Shown: positions 22,221 through 28,944 of the stretch, piece by piece | How positions within the stretch are numbered: position 1 is the first letter of the stretch | Layout of the letters: every line of letters starts with the position of its first letter | Source: Bradyrhizobium guangdongense | Lineage (GTDB): Bacteria; Pseudomonadota; Alphaproteobacteria; Rhizobiales; Xanthobacteraceae | Reading direction: 5' to 3' | NCBI RefSeq assembly: GCF_004114975.1 | Contig: NZ_CP030051.1 | Span: 6,847,501 to 6,911,500 of the forward strand | Length of the DNA: 64,000 nt | The notes under the pieces: model-generated | What the model saw: the letters and a program-made list of their open reading frames with translations, nothing else | Database searches by the model: none | What the model was told of the DNA's origin: nothing | Program-made: the position numbers and the translations under genes

Positions 22221-22247
22221 CGGCTTCGCATTCCCGATGCGAAGCCG
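22221..22247. other. Perfect 11-bp hairpin between small secreted gene and DUF2125 gene
   Basis: CGGCTTCGCAT (22221-22231) and ATGCGAAGCCG (22237-22247) enclose a 5-base loop. It lies after the DUF2125 stop (22288) and before the small gene start (22155). It may be a terminator without a U-tract or a processing site. Confidence 0.45.
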
Positions 22248-22287
22248 CCGCGTCATCACGTTGATGCGAAGGCGCCGTGAGCGCAGA

Positions 22288-23472
22288 TCAGTACAGCGGC
22301 GGGATCTGGCCCACCTTGACCGGGCCGAGCAGCACGGCGCCGTCGGCGAATTTGAGCGGGAAGCTGCGCGCCTTCTTGCCTTCGAGCGTGCTTTCGGTCC
22401 CGATCGAATTGATGCCCGCGGCAACCCCGGCATTGGCGTTCTGCTTGATGACCTTGCCAAGGCCGGGAACGGCGCGGTCGAGCGCGCCGAACAGATTGTT
22501 GAGGTCCTGCGTCTTGACGCCGGGCGCGACGCGATCGAGCGTTGCCTGCGGCACGCCCTCTTCCAGCATCTTCTCGATGCCGAGCGCCGGAATGACGCGC
22601 TCGAGGCCGGTCACCGTCATCTGCAATTCGCCGTCCAGCCGGCCGTTGGCCGACAGACCCAGCGTACCTGCCGCGACCGCGATCATTTCGCCCTGCTGGA
22701 TCCGCGACTGCACGATCTCGATATGGCCGCCTGCCGCCTGGATCTCGCGGAAGCGTTGCGGCCAGGGCTTTGGCGTGAGGTCGGTGAGCCCGGTGATCTT
22801 CGCGCGCGTGTCCGCTTCGAACGGCTCGGCCAGCAACGGATGAACGCCCTGGATGCTCCCCTGCGAGATCTGAAGCACGGTCTCGATCACGGGATGATCG
22901 GAGGTCGATCCATCAGCGAGGCGCCCGTGCAACTCGACTTGCTTGGCGCGTGCGAGCGGCACCTGCACGCTGCCATCCATCCTGTTGATGCTGGGATCAT
23001 CGAACACGATCGAGGCGCGCTCCGGCACCGCCGGCAGGCCGATCACGCTGCTGCGGCCCTTGGTCCAATTCACGACGAAGGTGTTCTGCGTGACGCCATC
23101 GACCAGCGTTGCAGGCGCCGAGAACTCGGCGATCACGTGCTTGGGATCGTAGACCTGTCCCACGACGAGAATGCTGTCGAGCTTGGCCGTGAACGGCGTC
23201 TTGCTTGCATTCTGCGAGACCAGCGCCACGCTGGCGCCGGAGCACTGCACCTCGAAGCGGAACGGGAAACCCGAGATCGACCGCTTGGCGCAATCGTAGA
23301 TCCGGCCCGCCTTGGCCTCCTGCGCACGCCAGGCATCGGCCGCCACCCCGGCCTGCGAGGCCGCATAGAACCAGAAGCCGCTCCAGGCGGCCGCAAGGAT
23401 CAGGAGGAGGACGGGAGCAATGAAGAGCCCCCAACGGGAGCGCCGGCCTGCGGTAATGGTCATATCGGACAT
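22288..23472 (-). CDS. DUF2125 domain-containing membrane-anchored protein
   Basis: 394 residues. One N-terminal membrane helix (about 15-36) is followed by a long periplasmic domain that includes CAKRSISGFPFRFEVQC, typical of DUF2125 proteins of Hyphomicrobiales. The function of the family is not established. ATG 23472 follows GGGTCG; a second ATG three codons later is also possible. It is divergent from the gamma-glutamylcyclotransferase-like gene with 110 bases between starts. Members are often placed near tyrC and this cyclotransferase, as here. Confidence 0.85.
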   Translation of the reverse strand: MSDMTITAGRRSRWGLFIAPVLLLILAAAWSGFWFYAASQAGVAADAWRAQEAKAGRIYDCAKRSISGFPFRFEVQCSGASVALVSQNASKTPFTAKLDSILVVGQVYDPKHVIAEFSAPATLVDGVTQNTFVVNWTKGRSSVIGLPAVPERASIVFDDPSINRMDGSVQVPLARAKQVELHGRLADGSTSDHPVIETVLQISQGSIQGVHPLLAEPFEADTRAKITGLTDLTPKPWPQRFREIQAAGGHIEIVQSRIQQGEMIAVAAGTLGLSANGRLDGELQMTVTGLERVIPALGIEKMLEEGVPQATLDRVAPGVKTQDLNNLFGALDRAVPGLGKVIKQNANAGVAAGINSIGTESTLEGKKARSFPLKFADGAVLLGPVKVGQIPPLY

Positions 23473-23582
23473 GCGGCGACCCTTTGGCCCCAGATTTTGT
23501 CAAATGTAAGCGAGGCCGCCCCCGGACGAAAGGCGGAGAATTCGCTTCGCATGGAAGTCCGGTTCTGATAGCCGTGCCCGAA

Positions 23583-24194
23583 ATGTCGGAAATCACCCTC
23601 CCCTCCGTCACGACAGCCAAGGGCGACCTCTGGGTGTTCGGCTACGGCTCGCTGATGTGGCGGCCGGGCTTCGCATTCGAGGAGCGCGTCCCGGCACGGC
23701 TGGTCGGCGAGCACCGTGCGCTGTGCGTCTATTCCTTTGTCCATCGTGGCACGCCGGAGCAGCCGGGCCTGGTGCTGGGGCTCGACCGCGGTGGCGCCTG
23801 CCGCGGCATCGCCTTCCGCGTCGCCGAGAAGAACCGCGCGGACGTGGTTGCCTATTTGCGGGCCCGCGAGCAGGTGACGTCGGTCTATCGCGAGGTGATG
23901 CGCTCGGTGTGGCTGGAGAACGAAGCGCGGCAGCGCGTCTCCGCGCTTACCTATGTGGTCGACCGCGGCCATGTCCAGTATGCCGGACGGCTGTCGCTCG
24001 CCGATCAGCACCGCCATGTCGTCCAAGGCCACGGCCAGTCCGGCGCCAACCGCGATTACGTCACGGCGACCGTGAAGGCGATCGAGGCCGAAGGTTTTCG
24101 CGACACGCAATTGCATCAGCTCGCGATGATGCTGCATGGCGATGCACATTCGCTGCACGCTCAGGCTCCCGACGAGAGCAGGGACAGCCGCTAG
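23583..24194 (+). CDS. Gamma-glutamylcyclotransferase (ChaC-like)
   Basis: 203 residues. ChaC enzymes cleave glutathione to 5-oxoproline and Cys-Gly. The N-terminal substrate-binding loop WVFGYGSLMWRPGF is diagnostic. A glutamate suitable as the general acid/base lies in REQVTSVYREVM, and YVVDRGHVQYAG is also typical. ATG 23583 was chosen; the in-frame GTG 23574 and longer starts add unconserved residues. The stop overlaps the convergent acyltransferase gene by four bases. Glutathione turnover is the expected role. Confidence 0.88.
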   Translation: MSEITLPSVTTAKGDLWVFGYGSLMWRPGFAFEERVPARLVGEHRALCVYSFVHRGTPEQPGLVLGLDRGGACRGIAFRVAEKNRADVVAYLRAREQVTSVYREVMRSVWLENEARQRVSALTYVVDRGHVQYAGRLSLADQHRHVVQGHGQSGANRDYVTATVKAIEAEGFRDTQLHQLAMMLHGDAHSLHAQAPDESRDSR

Positions 24195-24964
24195 GTGCCC
24201 GAAGCCGCGTAGCTCGGCGCGGAGCCGATCAACTGCTCCTGCTCTTTCCGTCCTGCCTCGACGAGGCGGCCGGTCGCATCCTCGATCGCCGCTTGCACGC
24301 GCGCGAGAAACTCGTCCTTGGGCAAACCCTGCGGCAGCGGATCGAGGAACTCCACCACCAGCGTGCCGGGATAGCGCATGAAAGTGCGGCGCGGCCAGAA
24401 CAGGCCGGAATTGAGCGCGACCGGCAGGCAGGGCACGCCGCAAGACGAATAGATCTGCGCAAAGCCGGTCTTGTAATCCGGCGGCGCCCCCGGCGCCCGG
24501 CGTGTGCCTTCCGGAAAGATCACGAGCTGGCCGCCGGCGCGCACCGCCTCGCGGGCGCGACGCGTCATGTCCAGCAGCGCTTTCACACCGGCATTGCGAT
24601 CGATCGCGATCATCCCGGTCTTGACCAGGAACTGGCCAAACACCGGAATCTGCATGAGCTGACGCTTGAGGATGAAGATCGGGCGATTGAAGAAACCCGG
24701 CAACACGAAGGTTTCCCAGAACGACTGATGCTTTGCGACGATCACCAGCGGTCCTTGCGGGATCTTCTCGACGCCTCGGAACTCAACCTTGATGTTGCAG
24801 ACCACGCGCATCAGCACCAGCGTCGTCTTCGCCCACCATTCGGCAACCGTCAGCATCGCGCGTGGCGGCATTGCAAAGGTCGGCAGCGCCACGATCGCGA
24901 GGCATACCAGCACTGTGTAGAACAGCACGTTGAAGACGAGCGAACGCAGGAAAATCAAAAACAT
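24191..24964 (-). CDS. 1-acyl-sn-glycerol-3-phosphate acyltransferase (PlsC-like)
   Basis: 257 residues. Predicted to acylate lysophosphatidic acid or a related lysolipid at the inner membrane. It has an N-terminal membrane helix (about 8-30), block I AKHQSFWETF, and block III FPEGTRR. Block I reads His79-X4-Glu84 instead of the usual NHX4D. ATG 24964 was chosen; TTG 24991 overlaps the stop of the upstream ydcF-like gene and may be used through coupling. The two genes are clearly co-transcribed. Confidence 0.88.
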   Translation of the reverse strand: MFLIFLRSLVFNVLFYTVLVCLAIVALPTFAMPPRAMLTVAEWWAKTTLVLMRVVCNIKVEFRGVEKIPQGPLVIVAKHQSFWETFVLPGFFNRPIFILKRQLMQIPVFGQFLVKTGMIAIDRNAGVKALLDMTRRAREAVRAGGQLVIFPEGTRRAPGAPPDYKTGFAQIYSSCGVPCLPVALNSGLFWPRRTFMRYPGTLVVEFLDPLPQGLPKDEFLARVQAAIEDATGRLVEAGRKEQEQLIGSAPSYAASGT

Positions 24965-24987
24965 CGACGATCCGTTAGATGAGCCAA

Positions 24988-25692
24988 TCAATTCGCCTGT
25001 GCGGTTGTGGGCCGCTTGGGCTGCAGGCCCGCAGGCTGCTCCGACACCTCAGGCGCAAGGTCAATCCCGAAATCTTCCAGCCGGACCCTGACTTCGGCGG
25101 CGATGTACTTGACATATTCGGACAAGAGCAGCCGCAGCGTCGAGGCCGACGTCCACCAGGGCTCCTCACGCCATTTGTCGCCGACCACGGCGAACGGGAT
25201 CAGGGCCGTCTTCGGCATCGCATGCGAGAATTCGACCAGCGCGCGCGGCATGTGATAATTGGAAGTCACCACGATCAGCGATTTGAAGCCGCGCCCCTCG
25301 GCCCAGCGCCGCGCCTCCGCCGCGTTACCACGGGTCGTGAGCGCGGTGCGGTCCAGATCGACGCAGCAGGTCATGAAGGATTGGTTCTCCGGCAGCGTCC
25401 GGGAGATGTCGCTCGCGGTCGAGGTCGGGTGCACGCCGGAGATCAGCAGCCGCTTGCCGTAGCCGGCAGCCAGCAGCTCCATCGCATCGGACACCCGCGA
25501 GGAGCCGCCGGTCAGCACCACGATGCCGTCGGCCTTGCGATCCGGCGCGATCTCGGCGCCGCGCAACTGCGACAGGAACGCCACGAAACCAGCCGCCGCG
25601 CCGACGAAGGCGAATGCAATCGTCGACACGACGGCCGCGCGGAGCCAGCCGCGCGGCAGTTTCGGCGATCGTTCGTCGGTCGGCGAGGTCAT
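24988..25692 (-). CDS. YdcF/SanA family protein (DUF218)
   Basis: 234 residues with one N-terminal membrane helix (about 19-42) and a DUF218 domain. The domain shows GIVVLTGGSSRVSDAMELL, LISGVHP and the conserved IVVTSNYHMPRAL. Relatives (ElyC, SanA, YdcF) act in envelope or peptidoglycan-precursor homeostasis, but the reaction is unknown. It sits immediately after ftsEX (72 bases) and before the plsC-like gene on the same strand, so an envelope and division cluster is likely. Confidence 0.88.
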   Translation of the reverse strand: MTSPTDERSPKLPRGWLRAAVVSTIAFAFVGAAAGFVAFLSQLRGAEIAPDRKADGIVVLTGGSSRVSDAMELLAAGYGKRLLISGVHPTSTASDISRTLPENQSFMTCCVDLDRTALTTRGNAAEARRWAEGRGFKSLIVVTSNYHMPRALVEFSHAMPKTALIPFAVVGDKWREEPWWTSASTLRLLLSEYVKYIAAEVRVRLEDFGIDLAPEVSEQPAGLQPKRPTTAQAN

Positions 25693-25764
25693 ATGATGTC
25701 GGTGATCCCTTCCCCGAGCTATTTTAGGACGTTTTGAGGCGAAGTGGAGTCCGGTTTATCAGGC

Positions 25765-26733
25765 TCAATCCACGTCATTCAGCGTCGCGAACAGGGTCTG
25801 GCGTGAGGCCACGGCGGTGATCGCGCCGATCAGGACAGCCTGCACCGCGAGCACGATATAGCCGGACGGCCGCAGCGAGAATGTGCCGAGCAAGGCCGCG
25901 AACTGATCGCCGACCGGCGTGCCGGAGAACCAGCCGGCGATCGACTCGGAGAAGCCGAACAGCAGCATGGCGACGCCGCCGCCGATGACGCCGCCCTCGA
26001 GGCCAAGCCTGAGGAAATGGCGCAGGAAGTGATTGGCGATGTAGCGATCACCGGCGCCGACGAAATGCAACACTTCGACGATCGGACGGTTCGCCGCCAT
26101 CGCGCCGCGCGTTGCGAACGAAACCGAGATGATGGTCGCGACGATGACGAGCGCAAGGATGCCGATGCCGGCAAGCACGGTGGCATTGGTCATCGAGCGC
26201 ATCCGTTCGATCCAGGCGCGGTGATCGTCGACGCTGGCGCTTGGCGCCACCTGCGTCACCCGAGCGCGCAAGGCGCCGAGATCGAGCGACGTGCCCGGCT
26301 GCACGCGCGCGACGATCATGCGCGGCACCGGCAAGTCATCCATCGACAGCCCGGTCCCGAGCCAGGGCTCGAGAAGCTTGCCGCTCTCCTCCTTGGTGAA
26401 CGGTTTGACCTCGACGATACCGGGCTGCGCGCGGATCGCCTCGGTGACGGCGGCGGTGTCGCGCTCGATGTCGCGCCCTGATTGCGGGCGGACCTGGATG
26501 GTGATCTCGCTCGCGACATCCGACTGCCATTCCGCGGCGGAGGCGCTCACCAGCAGCACCGCGCCCGTCGTCATCGAAGCGAGGAAGGTCATGATGGCGA
26601 CCACGGCAACCAGCGCGCGACCATGGATAGAGGCGCGCGGCACGATCGGTGACAGGTTGCGCGCCTTGGCCGGCAGCGGCGGACGCTCCTGTCCGAGATC
26701 GACCAATACGCCGCGCTCGTCGGTCCTACTCAT
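25765..26733 (-). CDS. ftsX: Cell division protein FtsX
   Basis: 322 residues. Membrane subunit of the FtsEX complex, which couples septal ring activity to peptidoglycan hydrolases. Topology is as expected: a helix at about 39-65, a periplasmic domain of about 115 residues, then three helices (around 184-207, 240-262 and 288-308). The FtsX permease domain covers the C-terminal half. The start overlaps ftsE by 8 bases, showing one operon. The cytoplasmic N-terminus is proline- and arginine-rich. Confidence 0.92.
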   Translation of the reverse strand: MSRTDERGVLVDLGQERPPLPAKARNLSPIVPRASIHGRALVAVVAIMTFLASMTTGAVLLVSASAAEWQSDVASEITIQVRPQSGRDIERDTAAVTEAIRAQPGIVEVKPFTKEESGKLLEPWLGTGLSMDDLPVPRMIVARVQPGTSLDLGALRARVTQVAPSASVDDHRAWIERMRSMTNATVLAGIGILALVIVATIISVSFATRGAMAANRPIVEVLHFVGAGDRYIANHFLRHFLRLGLEGGVIGGGVAMLLFGFSESIAGWFSGTPVGDQFAALLGTFSLRPSGYIVLAVQAVLIGAITAVASRQTLFATLNDVD

Positions 26734-27385
26734 AGACGTGCAACCGCCCCTGATGCAGGACGAAGCGGCGCGCTTCGTACTGGTCCATCAACGCGATGTC
26801 GTGGGTCGCTATGATGACGGCCGTGCCTGACTTGTTGAGCTCGATGAACAGCCGCAGCAACCGCCGCCCGAGCGTCGGATCGACACTGCCGGTCGGCTCG
26901 TCCGCGAGCAGGAGTTGCGGCCGCGAGATCACCGCGCGCGCGATCGCCGCGCGCTGCTTCTCCCCGCCGGACAGGATCGGTGGCAGCGCATCCATGCGAT
27001 CGCCGAGTCCGACCCAGCGCAACAGGTCGATGACCTCCTTGCGATAGCTCGATTCACTGCGGCCCATGACACGGAACGGCAGCGCGACGTTCTCATAGGT
27101 CGTCATGTGGTCGAGCAGGCGGAAATCCTGCAGCACGATGCCGATGCGCTTGCGCAAATCCGCGATCTCGTCCTTGCCGAGCTGGGAAACGTCGTGGCCG
27201 AACAGATTGACGAGGCCGCGCGTCGGCCGATGCGACAGGAACAGCAGGCGTAGCAAAGACGTCTTGCCGGCGCCGGACGGGCCGGTCAGGAACTGGAAGG
27301 AATGCGCAGGGATCTGGAAGGAGAGATCGCGCAGGATCTCCGGCCCCAGACCGTAACGCAATCCGACATTTTCGAACCGAACCAA
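26726..27385 (-). CDS. ftsE: Cell division ATP-binding protein FtsE
   Basis: 219 residues, the usual FtsE length. It holds Walker A GPSGAGKTSLLRLL, signature LSGGEKQRAAIARA, Walker B LLLADEPTGSVD and switch His in ATHDIALM. It provides ATP hydrolysis for FtsX. The start is TTG 27385 (LVRFENVGLRYG), with GGAGC at 27391-27395 giving correct spacing; earlier in-frame codons to 27442 add a non-conserved tail. It is divergent from the DUF3426 gene, and the shared 218-base region carries three tandem palindromic repeats. Confidence 0.94.
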   Translation of the reverse strand: MVRFENVGLRYGLGPEILRDLSFQIPAHSFQFLTGPSGAGKTSLLRLLFLSHRPTRGLVNLFGHDVSQLGKDEIADLRKRIGIVLQDFRLLDHMTTYENVALPFRVMGRSESSYRKEVIDLLRWVGLGDRMDALPPILSGGEKQRAAIARAVISRPQLLLADEPTGSVDPTLGRRLLRLFIELNKSGTAVIIATHDIALMDQYEARRFVLHQGRLHVYE

Positions 27386-27518
27386 GCTCAGCTCCGTTCG
27401 AGAGGGGACGTAGGTCGCACGGCCGGCGAGGTCTTGCCGCATGCGATCAAGGGGGTTGTGCGACCGTTATGGTTTCCGGTTCGTTAACGGTCGGCCTGTA
27501 GCATCCCGGCAGCACCCT

Positions 27519-27563
27519 TAGAAGTATTCCTTCTCAGGAGTATCCTTCTTAGGAATATCCTTG
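27519..27563. repeat. Three tandem ~15-bp imperfect palindromic repeats
   Basis: Units TAGAAGTATTCCTTC (27519-27533), TCAGGAGTATCCTTC (27534-27548) and TTAGGAATATCCTTG (27549-27563) follow head to tail. Each centres on an AGGA/TCCT-like dyad. They lie 40 bases before the DUF3426 start and 134 bases before the ftsE start, where an operator would be expected. Confidence 0.7.
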
Positions 27564-27603
27564 GCGCCCGGTTCCGCGACAAGGTTCATCGTCGAGGCCG
27601 TCC

Positions 27604-28482
27604 ATGCATATTGTCTGCCCGCATTGTACGACATCCTACGCCATCAAGCTTTCGAGCCTCGGGGCCAATGGACGGACGGTCCGCTGCTCCCGCTGCAAGG
27701 AGACCTGGATCGCGCATCCGGAGGATGCCATCGAGGAAGCGGCCGTGCCGGCCATGGCCGCAGCCAGCCGGGCCGAGGACCAGTCGGATCTCGCCGAGCA
27801 GTGGAACTCCTATGCCAAGGACGAGGGCGAGGCCGACACCCCTGTGGTCGAAAGCCCCTCGATCGCCAGCGACTGGCCGACCGAGGATGCACCGGAGACC
27901 GAGGACGAGTGGTCGGCGGCAGCCCGGGCCGCCGAGGAGGAAGTTGTCGGCGCGCAGCATCAATCCTGGTTCCGCGGCCTGTTCAGCCGTCGCGGAGCCA
28001 AGGTGAGCCGGCCGGTTCCTGCGGTGGAAAGGCGGAAGTCCCATTTCGGCTTGGCGACCGCCTCCGCTGCCATGGGCGCGCTGGTGCTGGCGCTGGTGAT
28101 CTGGCGCAGCGACATGGTCCGCCTGCTGCCGCAGACGGCCGCCTTCTACAAGCTGGTCGGTCTGGAGGTGAATCTGCGCGGGCTCGCCTTCAAGGACGTC
28201 AAGCTCTCGACCGAGACAGTGGACGGTAAGCAGGTGCTGGTGATCGAGGGCGTCATCGTCGGCCAGGGCAAGAAGCCGATGGACATCCCCCGCTTGCGTT
28301 TTGCTGTGCGCGACGCCCAGGGCGCCGAGATCTACGCCTGGAATTCGGTGCTGGAGCAGACCGTGCTGCAACCCGGCGAGCGCGCCTTCTTCCGCTCGCG
28401 CCTGGCCTCGCCGCCGCCGGAGGGGCGCAATATCGACGTTCGCTTCTTCAATCGGCGCGACATTGCCGGCGGCAGCGTATAA
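27604..28482 (+). CDS. Zinc-ribbon (MJ0042-type) and DUF3426 membrane protein
   Basis: 292 residues. An N-terminal zinc ribbon uses CPHC (Cys5, Cys8) and CSRC (Cys28, Cys31). It is followed by an acidic low-complexity linker (about 38-115), one membrane helix (about 147-167) and a periplasmic DUF3426 domain of about 110 residues. The family function is unknown; the layout suggests a cytosolic zinc or nucleic-acid-like module joined to an envelope domain. cpdR follows 48 bases later. Its promoter region is shared with ftsEX. Confidence 0.88.
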   Translation: MHIVCPHCTTSYAIKLSSLGANGRTVRCSRCKETWIAHPEDAIEEAAVPAMAAASRAEDQSDLAEQWNSYAKDEGEADTPVVESPSIASDWPTEDAPETEDEWSAAARAAEEEVVGAQHQSWFRGLFSRRGAKVSRPVPAVERRKSHFGLATASAAMGALVLALVIWRSDMVRLLPQTAAFYKLVGLEVNLRGLAFKDVKLSTETVDGKQVLVIEGVIVGQGKKPMDIPRLRFAVRDAQGAEIYAWNSVLEQTVLQPGERAFFRSRLASPPPEGRNIDVRFFNRRDIAGGSV

Positions 28483-28530
28483 TCAGGCTCGCAAGGTCCG
28501 ACACCGGAGGTCGGTCCCAAGGTTGATCTT

Positions 28531-28905
28531 ATGCCCAAAGTCTTGATCGCCGACGACGAGGATTCGATGCGCCAGCTGGTGGCACGCGCCATCGCCATGG
28601 ACGGTCACGAGACCGTCACCGCACAGGACGGCGCCGAAGCGCTCGAGATCCTGATCCGTGAGGACGGCGCGTTCGACCTGTTGCTGACCGATATCCAGAT
28701 GCCAGTCATGGACGGCATCGCGCTGGCGCTCTCCGCCGCGCGCGATTTTCCCGATCTGACCATCCTGCTGATGACGGGTTTTGCCGACCAGCGCGAGCGC
28801 GCGTCGAACCTCAATGCGCTGGTGCATGACGTCGTGACCAAGCCGTTCTCGGTCGCGGACATCCGCACGGCGGTTGCGGATGCGCTGGCGGCGAAGAAGG
28901 GCTGA
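28531..28905 (+). CDS. cpdR: CpdR-like response regulator
   Basis: 124 residues, a stand-alone receiver domain with no output domain. The acidic pocket is IADDED (8-11), the phosphoacceptor is Asp54 in LLTDIQMPVMDG, and the switch region ends with VVTKPFS. In Caulobacter and rhizobia CpdR controls ClpXP positioning and substrate choice, under CckA-ChpT. Length and the motif ILLMTGFADQRERA fit CpdR. It lies downstream of the zinc-ribbon gene and beside ftsEX, a cell-cycle setting. Confidence 0.85.
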   Translation: MPKVLIADDEDSMRQLVARAIAMDGHETVTAQDGAEALEILIREDGAFDLLLTDIQMPVMDGIALALSAARDFPDLTILLMTGFADQRERASNLNALVHDVVTKPFSVADIRTAVADALAAKKG

Positions 28906-28925
28906 GCGGGCGGTATCACCGCATC

Positions 28926-28941
28926 GTTATTGCGAGCGCAG
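28926..28941. repeat. Degenerate partial copy of repeat R1
   Basis: GTTATTGCGAGCGCAG resembles one outer arm of R1 with one change. It lies between two convergent genes, four bases from the stop of the TIGR02302 gene. Confidence 0.5.
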
Positions 28942-28944
28942 CCC

